Shown here piece after piece: positions 22,996 to 35,518 of a stretch of DNA of 64,000 bases (position 1 is its first letter; the number at the start of each line of letters is the position of its first letter). The translations under genes were made by a program, and so were the position numbers. A model generated the notes under the pieces. That model ran no database searches, had not been told where the DNA came from, and saw nothing but the letters and a program-made list of their open reading frames with translations. Source of the stretch: Prorocentrum cordatum (Eukaryota; Sar; Dinophyceae; Prorocentrales; Prorocentraceae). The DNA lies in assembly GCA_963575745.1 (NCBI GenBank), contig CAUYUJ010022535.1, positions 5,001 through 69,000 of the forward strand, written 5' to 3'.

Positions 22996-23114
22996 ATCCC
23001 TCCAGCACCATGGGCACAGGTTGTCTAGCGCATTTCCGTTTCCAACCTCCTTTCTTTCCCTGCTCGGGAGGTTTGCTTCCCCCCCTTCGTGGGTCTGGAC
23101 GGGCTCCCCCGCGA

Positions 23115-23690
23115 GGTGGCAGAGGGTCATTTTTGGCCCAAGGTGGCTCCGAGAGGGCCTTAGATAGCCCAAGAGGCCTCAAGACGGCCCCAAGACGGTC
23201 TCAAGTACCCTCCGAGCCCCCCAAGGACCCCCCAAGAGGCCAAAATCCTTCAAAAACATACGCAAAATCAATGTGTTTGATCGTCTCATGTTTTCTCCTC
23301 CGATGGGCCTTTGAGGCCTCAAGATGGCCCTAAGACAGCCTAAGATAGCCCCTAAGAGGGGCCCAACAGGCCCACAAGACGGGCCCAGAAGCGCCCAAGA
23401 GCGCTCCAGGAGCGGGCCCAGAGGGCCCCAAGACAGCAGGTTTGAGTCTCCGAGGGGGCGATGGAAATTATGACCCCCCCTTTTTTTAAACAATGGGACC
23501 CAAGACGGCCTCAAGAGACCTCCCAGACCCCCCCCCAAAAAAAAAGAGCCCCAAGAGAGCTCCAAGAACCCCCAAGAGAGACCCACGAGGGACCCAAGAA
23601 GGCCCCAAGAGGACCCCAAGAGGGCCCCAATTTTGCGCCCAAATGGCACGACGAGTCTTCAAGAACCCCTCACCACGACATATCCCCAAA
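23115..23690 (+). repeat. Degenerate AAGATGGCCC-type array, locus 2
   Basis: The words CCCAAGAGGGCCCC, CCAAGACGGCC and CCAAGAGAGCTCC recur in one orientation for about 570 bp. It is the same family as 7935-8960 but with a higher share of AAGAGGGCC variants. It contains a C-run followed by an A-run at 23530-23550. Frames through it are artefacts. Confidence 0.7.
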
Positions 23691-23701
23691 GCCCGACTTC
23701 T

Positions 23702-23905
23702 CGTCCTCCTTGTCCTCGTCCGTTCCTTCCTGGCTACTTTCCTGCCGCCTCCCTGCTCCTCTTCATCCTCCTCGCGCCGCGTTCCTCCTGCTACTCCTCC
23801 TCCTCCTCCTCCTCCTCCTCCTCCTCCTCCTCCTCCTCCTCCTCCTCCACCTCCTCCTCCTCCTCCTCCTCCTCCTCCTCCTCCTCCTCCTCCTCCTCCT
23901 CCTTC
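23702..23905 (+). repeat. (TCC)n microsatellite
   Basis: Imperfect TCC from 23702 and nearly pure (TCC)n from about 23797 to 23901, interrupted once by CCACC. It immediately follows AAGATGGCCC array 2. Confidence 0.95.
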
Positions 23906-24284
23906 CCGTCCTCCTTACGTGTTGTTACACTCGCGGCACAGACCCTCGCGGCGAGCGGTGCACCACTAGCCACTGAATAGCACGCCAGGGCCAACCGCTG
24001 CAAGACTGTGACGTCATGTACGGGAGCACGCCTGTGACTCAGTCAGAGTACGGTTCCAGCAGACTGGGCGGGCATTCCGCCGTCGCGGCGGGGCGACCCA
24101 CGTCACCAGCCCGCCTGAACAACGTGAGACCCACTGACGATGAGTCCAAGCCCAGGGTCGCTCCCAGGGAAGGCGGAGAAGCGCGGCTGAAGGCCGAAGT
24201 AACTTGGGGAAACCCAGGGAGTAGAAGCGCGGTTCTGGGTGTGACGAGTCGGACGCAGAACCGCGGGCCGGGACGAGCCTGGCA

Positions 24285-24730
24285 AGGTGAAACAGCTACA
24301 GCGGGGCCTGGGGCCACTATGACCACACGCAACACGTGGTGTTGCAATGCAGACGGCATTGCTGGTACACACACTTGGGTCCAAAGGCAGGAAGTGCACG
24401 TACCAGGGAGGGCGGCGGGATGCCGCCAAGCGAGTCTGGTGTCTGAGGATCAGCTGAAGGCTGCTGTTCTTGAGAGAGACGACCAGGGATTATAAGCGCG
24501 ACTCGGGACTGAGACGTGGCGGAGCACTTCCGTCGGTCACGAAGCCGCGCGGCCGGGGACGGGCCCGCCCGGGCTAGAAGTGAGAACAACTACAGCGGGG
24601 CCAGGGGCCAACTAGGGTCTGCACGTAGCACCCCCCCGCGCTGCAATGCAGATGGTATTGATGGTCGACACGCTTGGGTCCAAAGGCAGGAAGTGCGTGT
24701 ACCAGGGAGGGAGGCAGCACGGCTGCCACA
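24285..24730 (+). repeat. Diverged tandem duplication, spacing about 290 bp
   Basis: Two segments (about 24285-24430 and 24575-24730) share CTACAGCGGGGCC(A/T)GGGGCC, GCAATGCAGA(C/T)GG(C/T)ATTG and TTGGGTCCAAAGGCAGGAAG. In one frame both encode CNADGI-x-G-x-H-x-WVQRQEV-x-VPGR, with several base changes leaving the protein unchanged. This hints that the repeat was coding when it duplicated. No intact gene surrounds it now. Confidence 0.65.
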
Positions 24731-24831
24731 CGGGTTGAGAGAGCAACGGGAGGCAGCTGAAGGCTGCGCGAAGTGCGAAGCACGGTCGATATACCTGTCC
24801 CTCTAGGTGATGGGATGGGTGGGAGGGGAGC

Positions 24832-27800
24832 TCAGTCGCCCCATCGTTGCTTTTTTTCCCCACGTTCGTCGGGCCTGCCTCCACCACGCTTGCCTCCCGA
24901 ACGCCAACGGTCGTCGTGCCAGCCAGCGCTCCAGTCACTCTGCCAGGTGCCCCAGGCGTCCCAGGAGCTTGTCGCCCGCTCGCGCCAGCTGCTCTGCTGG
25001 TGGTTGCCCTGGCCCGTGCCATCGGGCCGTGTGTGGCGCAGGTACTCGGCCCGCACTGTTGCCCAATCGATGCGGAAGTTGAACCTCCTGTCCATTAAGT
25101 AGGCGTTGTATCCGCAACCCTTCCAGTCCTCCAAAAACTTGTCGATGGTCGCGTCCGAGTGCAGCCTCGGGTCTGACTTGGGTTCCCTGGACCCAGGGAG
25201 CCGAATGCCTTGTGTGTAGGCCGTCCACAGAGCACAGAATACTCCACCCAACTCCGTTTGGTGTCTGGTGATGCGCTTGGCGGGTGGCTCTCCGCGGCGC
25301 CCCAAGTCCACGGAGCCCAACCAAGCCTTCTACATGGGGCCTCCATGGGAGTCGGTCAGCTGGTTGAGTGCGCGTCGCTCCGCTGATCGAGAGTAGGCAA
25401 GCCTATGGCCAGGTGCCTGTGGGTTACGTAGTGGGGGACGACGACCCTGCGCATCACCCCTGTCGCGGGCGACTTCGTCGTGATCTGGCCCCCTGGCTCC
25501 ACTGGCATTTTGGTCGGTGTTGGCTGGGCCACCCCAGGCGGCTATCGGGTCGCGGTCGGAGCTGGGTTCCATGCTGTCTGCCGTTGGGCTCTGCTGAGGC
25601 GCCTCGTCGCCGGGGCCATCGTCGTCGACCTCCGTGGCCGAGCCCGTACAGGATCCAGGAGGAGGAGATTCTTGGGGGCATCCAAAGTCGGCTGAATCCG
25701 CTTTTTCAGTAAGAGGGACTTCGTCTTCACCGCCCTCGTCTTTGGCAGCGCGGCCAGGCAAATTCGGGTTGCCAAGACGCGTGTCGTCGTCTTTCGTACC
25801 CAAGGGGTTGTCTGCACCGGCCGCAATAGAGGCGTTTGGTCTGTCCTCACTCACTGTCTGCACGTGCGACTCGGCAAGGGAGGCGATGGTTGCCGAAGCC
25901 AGGGCGTCGGCGCTGAGGCTGCGTAGGAAACTCGTCAGCGTGCCCATCTCGTGTCTGACGTGGTTGAAGCCACTCGCCGGGGCGAGGGCCAAGGCGTGCT
26001 TCCCCCAGGACTCCTCGTGTTTTTCGCCGTTGGCGAGGTGGGAGACGACCCGCGCGGCGGCCAGCCGTTTGCCTTCCCAGGGCTGGTTGAGCGGGGAACA
26101 GTCCTTCGAGATGCATTCGCCGTACGCCGTCCTGAGAAACTCCGTCAACCGTCCGACTGGCCAGGAGGCTTCTTCGTTCTCAGGCTCTGGGATGCTGCCG
26201 TCGCGATGGCCGTGACAAAACTGTCGCCAAGTGTAATCCAATCCAGGGTGAAGTCCCGGAGATAGGTTACCAGGAGTCGCTGGACAGCCGCGTCTCCGCT
26301 GCCCGATCCGCTCCTGGGGTCGTCTGGCCTCAGCGTGGGGTTGTTGACGTCCCTGCTGTCCAGGAGCGGCCCCTGCGGGGCTGGCAGCTCTGGCAGGAGT
26401 TCCATGAGCTGTGAAAGAGTCCTGGGGGCTTGCTCGGCCGCGGGGGCCGCTCCACTCGAGGCGCTAGACCCAGGGAGGTTTGCCGCTCCTGCTTTGGCGA
26501 AACGATCTTGGGCCTTGGCGTCAGCGCCTATCCATGGAAGAGAACTGAAAATGTCCACTGGCACCTCCGCTACTATCTGGCTGTTGAGCGTTGGGAGGAC
26601 AGGGGCCTCGGCTGGGTACACCGCCCTGTAGTCTCTATCGAGGATGTGGTCCAGGGTTGCAGGACCGATGTTCCACACGGGGACCAGGCAACGTCGGCAG
26701 CACCAAGTGGCGTTCCAGTTGCGCTCCCACCAGGCTATGGCTCGCCGCTCGATGGGAGGCAGCCCAGCTTGCTCGGGAACCCTACCCCCTCCGCTGGCTT
26801 CCATATGAAGCAGCCCAGGGGAGGTGATCCGGCGTTCGAGACGAGGAGCGGTGCCCCTGGGGGGCATGTGTCGCACCGTGCGGAGTAGAATTTGTTCTCC
26901 GCAGCTTCGAGGCCAAATCGCTCATCTCTGACCCGTAGGATGGGAATGGTGGTGTTGGCGCGCTCAGGGATCTGCATGCCCGTCGGCGTCATGATGAGGT
27001 CCGACAGCGATCTCGTGTCCGCCTGGGGGCTGCATCCAAAGCCAAGTGGGAAGTGACCCAGGGGGGAGAGGGCGTCCGCCTTTTTGTCGCTTGCGGCACC
27101 GATCCTCTGCTGCTCGTGTTCCTTGACCTTGTCCGCAACTGTTGCGCCAGTTGGTGCTGGGATGCCCTGGTCCTCCAGGTGTCGGATCCAGCAGATCTCG
27201 CAGTGCCATCCCATGTTCGCACCGTCGAGGTAGGCCTGGGGCCGGTTCTGTGCTACCATCAGGCGTGTGTCGTCAGACATCCACGTGCCTTCTGTGGAGC
27301 GTAGCTGGTCCTTACCGCACCTGTCGCACTTGAACCTGCCGTTCTTCTGTTCGGCTGTCAGCCTGTCGTCGGGAATGCGTGGAGGGTCCTGCTTGGTGCC
27401 TGGGGCGGGGGTGGATGGCAAGGGGGCGTTCAGGTCGGTGTTGGATAGCGCGAATCCGCCGCCGATGTAGGCGAGCCCAGCACACCGATCGTCGTCACCC
27501 AGGGAGGCGTCAGAGCCCGCGAGCGCGACGTGAAGCGCGCACACCGAGCAGCGGTGCGTACCCAGGGGGGCCAGGGAGGCGGCTGGGACGATCTTCTCGA
27601 GGACGAGCATCGGCGCCTTCAGCTGAAAGTCCTGCCTGTCCATTTCACTCCAGGTCTGCGGGCAGCCGGCTGCCTGCGCGTCCGGGCGGTGGTGCGCCAC
27701 CGCTACGAGCTTGGAGATGTGGGGCAGGATTGCCTCGATGCGACCGTGGAGGTTGGCCAGGTCGTCCAGCGTGAGTCCCCAGGTTCTTGCGAAGTCGTGC

Positions 27801-28500
27801 CGAAACCCTCGGTGCGCTTCTTGCCATGGGACACAGAAACCCAGGATGGCTTCGATCACATCCCCAGCCTGCTCTGCGTGAGGGAAAGGCCACAAGAACA
27901 CGCGTGGCTCGCGGAGCATTAACATCACGACGACCAAGAGCGACCGGGTCTTGCAGGATCCCATGGGGAGGCCATCTGTGTCTTTAATTTCCTTCCGGAA
28001 CTGGTCCCACTCTGGGTCGTCGGGGGCGCCGCTGAGAGTCTCCTGTAGGCCAGCCATTCCAGGGTGTTTCCTGTGTCTGCAGCAATCTTTGGTTGCTGCA
28101 CTCCACGCCTGGGGAACCTGCCGGAAGAGTCCCTTGGGGGTGCACTGGCGCCGACCACAGAGTGTTACACGCCGTCCTTTGACGTGCGGCACCGGGGGGA
28201 GGGAGTCGTCGTGCACTGCGTGGTTTGCGTCATCCCAGGGAGTGCCAAGGCCGAGCGTCCACACAATGGCTGCCCAGAGCATGTTGTAGACTAGATTGGT
28301 CGCGTCTAGACCCAGGGACATGTCGAACAGGAAGCCCAGGTGCGACCCAGCCTTGCGGTCGAGTCTGCCAGGTTGTCGCGGTGTTTCTGCCAGCGAGAAC
28401 TCGTGCGGGTGTAGCCCCGCCACCAGATAGATGAGCACGTGGAAGGCAAGCGTCGAGAGGATCTTGTTGAGGCCGGCCGAGATGAGCTTACCCTGCTGTA
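24832..28500 (-). pseudogene. Long unrecognised coding region with five CxxC pairs, two frameshifts and one stop
   Basis: About 1,200 codons on the minus strand. It opens just after a possible splice acceptor (ACAGCAG/GGT, about 28497) with LQQGKLISAGLNKILSTLAF. The first frame runs to 26735, a second from about 26876 to 26145, and a third from about 26241 to 25330. After one in-frame TAG the same third frame continues to 24832. Visible features are CxxC pairs in HRCSVCAL, FKCDRCGK, WHCEICWI, ARCDTCPP and WCCRRC, an acidic middle, and a Trp/Arg/Gly-rich tail (SSWDAWGTWQSDWSAGW). I do not recognise the family. A recently disabled gene, a retroelement protein or indel errors in the assembly are all possible. 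Confidence 0.55.
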
Positions 28501-28504
28501 GATA

Positions 28505-29690
<1,186 letters not shown>

Positions 29691-29945
29691 ATCATGTCCG
29701 TCATCCTCCCTCTCCCTCCTCATCCCTTCTCCTCATCACCATCCATCCACTTTTGTCGTCCCCTCCCCTATCCCCCCTCTCTCCTCCACCCTCCCGAGCA
29801 GCGACGAGCACCGCCACCCGGGACGAGGGGGGATCAAGGAGCGCAGAGGGGCAGAAGAGGGCGGGGGGGGCCGGGCCTTCCTCGTGATGGTGAGGACCTC
29901 CCCCATCTCCTCCACGATGCCTGAGGAAAGGGGAGGGAAGAGGGG
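29691..29945. other. Short pyrimidine-rich flank, no gene
   Basis: CCTCC-rich sequence turning into GAGGGG-rich sequence. Nothing else is recognisable. Confidence 0.4.
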
Positions 29946-30470
29946 AGGGGCGTGAGACAAGCTAGGTGCGCTCGCGTCAACATCTGACATCCTACCCCTC
30001 CCTCCCATCCCTTCCCATTGAGCTACTTCATTGTCCTCTCACCGAATCGGGCTTCGCATCTGACCCTGTTACCTAAGAGGGAAAGGAGGAGGACGACGGC
30101 GCGATGAAAACGAAGACGACGACGACGAAGACGACGACGACGACGACAACCACGACGACGACGACGACGGCGGCGACGACGACGACGCCGACGATGAGGA
30201 CGACCGGCGACGAAGACGACGACGACGACGACGCGACCGCGCCGGAGCGGCACCCGCGCCAGCTGCCCGCTGCCGTTACGCGCGTCCCCCACCCGGATTG
30301 AAGGACCGGAAAGACTCGGATTTTCAAAAACATAGATGAAAACCAAACTCCCGGGAATCCTGTGCGGAAAAGGACGCCGCCCAAAAGGGGGGGGGGGCTT
30401 TCTGCGGCCCCAAAAATCAACGAATCGACACCGGATGTGTAATCACCTCCAATGTTTTTGCCGGGGATCA
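29946..30470 (-). repeat. Dispersed repeat family B, inverted copy 1, with an internal (GAC)n tract
   Basis: The reverse complement shows the GGGATGGGAGGGAGGGGTAG...CTAGCTTGTCTC block (30020-29950). A second block, GAATCCCGGGAGTTTGGTTT, corresponds to the CACACAGG...GGGTTT block (about 30360-30335). Between them lies an imperfect (GAC)n microsatellite (30098-30235). It is inverted relative to 6.7-7.06 kb. Confidence 0.55.
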
Positions 30471-30474
30471 TTTT

Positions 30475-30930
30475 CTAGATTTGGGGCTTCTTAAAAAGGA
30501 TCGAAAACGTCGGCGCTGCAGCGGGAGCACGTTTTGGAACAACGAGAGGCGCAGAAATTGGGCCAGCGCTGCAGCGGGAGCACGATTCGGAACGAGCGGG
30601 AGCGCGGAAATGAGGCCAGCGCTGCAGCGGGAACACGATTCGGAAGGAGCGGGAGCCCGAAAATTAGGCCAACGCCTCAGCGAGAGCAGCATTTTTGAAA
30701 AAAACACAAGCGAAAACCCAACTCCGGGGAATCCTGTGTGTAAAAAAACAGTACGCGGGGGGGTGCCGAACATCTTCCGGACGCCATCAGGGGAAGTGGG
30801 AGAGTAGTATTCATATTGTGTAATTGTGGAGAGGGGGAGAGGGGAGAGTGATGGGGAGAAGGGGAGGGGGGTGCAGGCCAGGTGCGTTCGCGCCATATCT
30901 GTTGCCTTGCCCCTTCCTCCCATCCTTTCC
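30475..30930 (-). repeat. Dispersed repeat family B, inverted copy 2
   Basis: Read in reverse complement it contains all blocks in order: ACAATTACACAATATGAATA (about 30829-30810), CACACAGGATTCCCCGGAGT (about 30740), and about three units of the 56-bp minisatellite with core GCTGCAGCGCTGGCC (30665-30500). The 5' G-rich block follows at 30930-30860. It is the most complete copy of family B and the natural query for finding others. Confidence 0.7.
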
Positions 30931-31019
30931 CATCGCGTTGAACCCCTCCCTATTCGCAAAGCCGGAAACGGGGACGGCCTTGACCCCGAAAGTGCAGTGT
31001 AACTGAAACATTCGCGCAT

Positions 31020-32080
31020 CAAAGCACTGGCACTATGCACAGGAAAATACGACACGCCAGAGTCGTTCTGGGGTGACACAAGGCATATGCGGATGCAGGG
31101 GTGCGACCAGCGTTCAACGGAAGCCCGTCAGACATTGTGCACTGTGGCACTCGCTGCAGCGGGAGCACCACTTGCGCTGATGCGGGACTGTTGGACCGGG
31201 CATCTGCATAGATAGTTGCTTGTCGCACACGCTGCAGCGAGGGCACCGCTGCCGCTGATGAAGGAATCAGGCTGCCGGTGCGACGAGAGCGTCGTTCCCG
31301 TCCGAAAAAAACGACGGCAATCCCCAGATGCGGCAGAGCCCTGCAACAGAAGCCCCACGTTCACCCCCGCAAGAGTGCGACTCAAGGCCACAACGAGACT
31401 GCTGTTGCACGTTGGACGGAGGCACTCTGGGGATCATTACCTGTGGCAAAATGCAGCACCGTAGAAAGTCCGACAATGACTTGAGCACGACTGACATGCC
31501 GGATGCCAGCTCGACGCAATCCTGCGTGTGAAAATAAGCGGCATGGGCGGGCACAACTGGACACGGCATCAGAGCAGAGAGGAGACCGTCACTCGGACGC
31601 TGAAACTGTGGAGGAGGAAAAGGAGTAGAAAAGGGACGAGGACAACCAAAAGAAGCGGACAGAGAGAAAAGCCAGAACACACCAGTGATGCTACAATGCA
31701 TCGTTCCGTCCAGGGTTTCCCAGCCGCACGGCAATACGAATGTGTGGAGGCCCGCTCAGGCCTAATCCCCTGGCGGGTGGCGCACCAAAACCACCTCCGC
31801 CACCGCCGAGGAGAGGGCCTTCCGAATTCCCTCACCAGCTTGAGAGGGAGGGCGCACGCAATGCTGAGCAGCGCCACGGGAGGAGGAGAAGGAGGAGGAG
31901 GAGGAGGAGCAGCGCCAATGTGCACTGCCACTGCTGCAGACGCCCACTGGAAGGACAAGGGACCAATGGACCTGCACGGTGGCAACATCCTCGGCTGCGA
32001 AGCGCGCACCCCGCAATCGCCTCCAGATTGTACACCAGAACGCCACAAAACACAATGGTGCTGAAAACATAGATAATCAA
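31020..32080. other. No confident gene
   Basis: Mostly unique sequence. It has two more CGCTGCAGCGGGAGCAC-like words (31150 and 31230) related to the family B minisatellite, and a short (GGA)n tract at 31880-31907. Frames are open on both strands, but none shows a known motif. Confidence 0.4.
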
Positions 32081-32084
32081 ACCA

Positions 32085-32400
32085 TGTAGATATGTTCAGA
32101 TATGTATAATAGGAAGAATAAGAACAGGAATAAGAATAATAGCAATAATAATAATGCATAGTAATAAGCATAAGAATAATGAAAATAATCACGATAGTAA
32201 TAAAAAATAATAATAATAATAAATAATGATACTACCAGTAAGAACAATAAAGAACAACGACAATAATAATAGTAATATAAACAAGAGAGAACACTACCAA
32301 TAATAATGATAATAATAATGATACAAATCAGAATATTAATACTGATAATAGTAATGATAGAAATAATAATCACAACATATATATATATATATGTATATGT
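32085..32400. repeat. AT-rich AATAAT island
   Basis: About 315 bases rich in AATAAT/ATAATG words, ending in ATATATATATAT. Sharply AT-rich against its surroundings, like the island at 5.6-6.0 kb but built of a different repeat word. No gene. Confidence 0.75.
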
Positions 32401-32432
32401 ATACTGCAGCGGCAACGGCCTCTGGAAATCCA

Positions 32433-32650
32433 TCCGACCGATAAACCGATCAACCGATAACCTTTATCTGCAAACGTAGAGACGATGGCCGGCGGGCTCT
32501 CTTTCTCTTCGTCGGATTATCGGTTTATCGGTTTATCGGCTCATCGGGTGACTGGCTGGTCTGAAACCGCTGGGGGCAACCCTGAGGAGTCGATCCTTGC
32601 GTCGCATATTGGTTTACCGGTTTATCGGTTTATCGATTTATCGGCCTGTT
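32433..32650. repeat. GGTTTATC octamer repeats in inverted arrangement
   Basis: CCGATAAACCGATCAACCGA at 32438-32457 faces ATCGGTTTATCGGTTTATCG at 32519-32538, and a third block (GGTTTACCGGTTTATCGG) lies at 32611-32628. The first and second blocks can pair as a hairpin with a loop of about 60 bases. No function is apparent. Confidence 0.7.
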
Positions 32651-32809
32651 GTCAGGCTCCCGCCACGACGACGACGGCGACGGCTCTGGGGCGGCTGTCC
32701 CTGATCAGCGTGAGTTTTGTGATTGGTTCTAGTGCGGACGGAGTTCCGCAGGGGTCCGAGCTTATCCCGTTGTATACAATGATCTGCGTGGTAGTGTAGG
32801 CCCTGCGAG

Positions 32810-33124
32810 GGTCTCAGGCGACAGTGGCCGAACCAACTTGGGGCAGGGCATATCCGAGGTCAGATCTTTTAAGATGTTTAAGGCGAAAGTGGCCTGAGCA
32901 TTCAGCTCAGGGCATCTCAGAACCGAGGGTTACGAGGATGTCTCATGCGAAAATGGCTTGAACAGGTCAGCTTCAGCCGTCTCGGAATCCGCTGTTGCGA
33001 AGATGTCGCAGGCGTAAGTGGCCGGACCGCCATGGGGTAGGGCATCATCGAAGTTAGAGGTGCGAGGGCGTATCAGGCGAAAATGGCCTGAACACCGTAT
33101 CTCGCGGCAGATCCGGGGTCTGAC
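32810..33124 (+). repeat. Tandem repeat, unit about 60-75 bp, five diverged copies
   Basis: Each unit contains AGGCGAAA(G/A)TGGCCTGAAC-like and GGGCATCTCxGA-like blocks (near 32813, 32880, 32943, 33010 and 33068). It ends exactly where the long duplicated block (33125 onward) begins. Confidence 0.65.
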
Positions 33125-34080
33125 GGTACAAGTCCGCGTCGGCGGAAGTCCGTTTCGGCAGAACCGTTTCGGCAAACCGTTTCGGCAAGTCCGTCTCGGC
33201 AGACCGCTTCGGCAGAACCGCTTCGGCTGACGACTGCTTCGGCAGACACCGCTTCGGCAGAGCCGTTTCGGCAGAGCCGCCTCGGCAGAGCCGTTTCGGC
33301 AGGGCCGCTTCGGCAGACGCCGCGTCGGCAGAGCCTCTTCGGCAGATCCGCTTCGGCAGAAGTCCTGTTCGGCGGATCCTCTTCGGCTGAGCCGCTGGGG
33401 GTCGTGGTAGAGCCAACGGGCCAGTCGGGGGAGAAGGAGGAGAAGAAGCGGGAGGAGGAGGAGCAGCAGCAGGAGAGTCAGCCTGAGAAGGAGCAGGAGG
33501 AGGGAGAGGAGGACTCTGGATGAGGTGGACTCCGGAGGAGGAGGAGGAGCAGCAGCAGCAGCAGCTGGAGTCGTAGGAGTTTTCCCGTCGGACGGCTGCG
33601 AAGAGATGTGGTGTACAGCTAACGTGTGCATGATTGCGCCATGAATGACCACGAACGCGAGCACTCACAGAGGAGCGCGAGGAAGAACGATAGACTGTAA
33701 AACCCAGCTCCGCCGACAAACCTACGGAACGTCGCAAACCCTCCCTGGAGGAGGAAGAGGCGGAGGATGAGGATGATGAGGAGGAGGAGGAGAAGAATAA
33801 TAAGAATAATACGAATGATAATAAGAAGAAAAATAAGAAGAGCAACCCGAGGAGGAGGAGCAACAGCAGCATCAGAGGATCGGAGGTGGAAGGAGGGAAA
33901 AGGAGAGGGGAGGAAGGTGAGAGGAGGATGACGAGGAGGAGGAGGAGGAGGAGGAGGAGGAGGAGGAGGAGGAGGAGGGGGGAAGGGAGGGGGAGAAGGG
34001 AGGAAAGCGGGAGGATGAGGAAAATGAGGAGGATGAGGAGGACGGGCGAGGAGGAGGAGGAGGAGGAGGTGGAGGAGGAG
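33125..34080 (+). repeat. Segmental duplication, copy 1 (partner 62911-64000)
   Basis: It starts with GGTACAAGTCCGCGTCGGCG. It includes an array of a 12-base unit (CCGCTTCGGCAG and variants, 33150-33390), a purine-rich stretch, a unique 250-bp segment (CGACAAACCTACGGAACGTC at 33713) and then (GGA)n. The partner at 62.9 kb matches it base for base over long stretches with few differences, in the same orientation, about 29.8 kb away. The long frames through it (Pro-Lys-Arg-Leu or Glu/Arg-rich) come from the 12-mer and GGA repeats. Confidence 0.9.
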
Positions 34081-34164
34081 GAGGAGGAAGAGGAGGACGA
34101 GGACGTGCAGGCGGAGGAAGAGGAAAGAAAAGAGGAGGAGGAGGAAGAGGAGGAGGAGGAATCG

Positions 34165-35518
34165 GATTTTGAGTCGGAGTCGGAGGAGGAGTCGGAGTCG
34201 GAGTCGGAGTCGGAGGAGTCGGAGCTGGAGTCGGAGTCGGAGTCGGAGGAGGAGTCGGAGTCGGAGGAGTCGGAATCGGAGGAATCGGAGTCGGAATTGG
34301 AGTCGGAGTCGGAGTCGGAGTCGGGGTCGGAGGAGGAATCGGAGGAGTCGGAATTGGAGTCGGAGTCGGAGTCGGAGTCGGGGTCGGAGGAGTCGGAGTT
34401 GGAGTTGGAGTCGGAGTCGGAGGAGGAGTCGGAGTCGAGGAGGAGGAGGAGGAGGAGGAGTCGGAATTGGAATCGGAATCGGACGAGGAATCGGAGTCGG
34501 AGGAGTCGGAGTCGGAATCGGAGTCGGAGGAGGAATCGGAGGAGTCGGAGTCGGAATTGGAGTCGGAGTCGGAGGAGGAGGAGGAGTCGGAGGAGTCGGA
34601 GTTGGAGTCGGAATCGGAGGAGGAGTCGGAGTCGGAGTTGGAGTCGGAGTCGGAGTCGGAAGAAGAGTCGGAGTCGGAGGAATCGGAGTCGGAGTCGGAG
34701 TCGGAATCGGAGTCGGAAACGGAGGAGGAGTCGGAGTCGGAGGCGGAGGAGTCGGAGTCGGAGTCGGAGTCGGAGTTGGAGTCGGAGGAGGAGTCGGAGC
34801 CGGAGGAGTCGGAGTCGGAGTTGGAGTCGGAGTCGGAGGAGGAGTCGGAATCGGAGTTGGAATCGGATTCGGAGGAGGAGTCGGGGTCGGAGGAGTCTGA
34901 GTCGGAGTTGGAGTCGGAATCGGAGTCGGAAGAGGAATCGGAGGAGTCGGAGTCGGAATTGGAGTCGGAGTCGGAGTCGGAGGAGGAATCAGAGTCGGAG
35001 TCGGAGTTGGAGTCGGAGGAGGAGTCGGAGTCGGAGGAGTCGGAATCGGAGTCGGAATCGGAGGAGGAGTCGGAGTCGGAGGAGTCGGAGTGGGAGTTGG
35101 AGTCGGAGTCGGAGGAGGAGTCGGAGTCGGAGTTGGAGTCGGAGTCGGATGAGGAGTCGGAGTCGGAGTCGGAGGAGTCGGAGTCGGAGTCGGAGCCGGA
35201 GTCGGAAACGGAGGAAGAGTCGGAGTCGGAGTCGGAGTCGGAGTCGGAGGAGGAGGAGGAGTCGAAATCGGAGTCGGAGTTGGAGTCGGAAGAGTCGGAG
35301 TCGGAGTCAGAAGAATCGGAGTCGGAGTTGGAGTCGGAATCGGAGTCGGAGGAGGAGTCGGAGTCGGAGGAGACGGAGTTGGAGTCGGAGTCGGAGGAGG
35401 AGGAGGAGTCGGAGGAGTCGGAATTGGAGTCGGAGTCGGAGTCGGAGGAGGAATCGGAGTCGGAAGAGTCGGAGTCGGAATTGGAATCGGAGTCGGAGGA
35501 GGAGTCGGAGTCGGAGGG
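34165..35518 (+). repeat. (GGAGTC)n hexanucleotide array, 1.35 kb
   Basis: Units of GGAGTC, with GGAATC and GGAGGA variants, in uninterrupted register. The three plus frames encode (Glu-Ser)n, (Arg-Ser)n and (Gly-Val)n, the first two resembling acidic and SR domains, but these are consequences of the hexamer. The reverse-complement hexamer (TCCGAC phase) forms a smaller array at 41880-42225. Confidence 0.95.

Noticed and set aside
33054-33872. Repeats of the form [12 protein letters not shown] as a possible repeat protein
   Set aside because: Explained by the 12-base unit CCGCTTCGGCAG, which reads in any of three frames, and present inverted at 42.3 kb.
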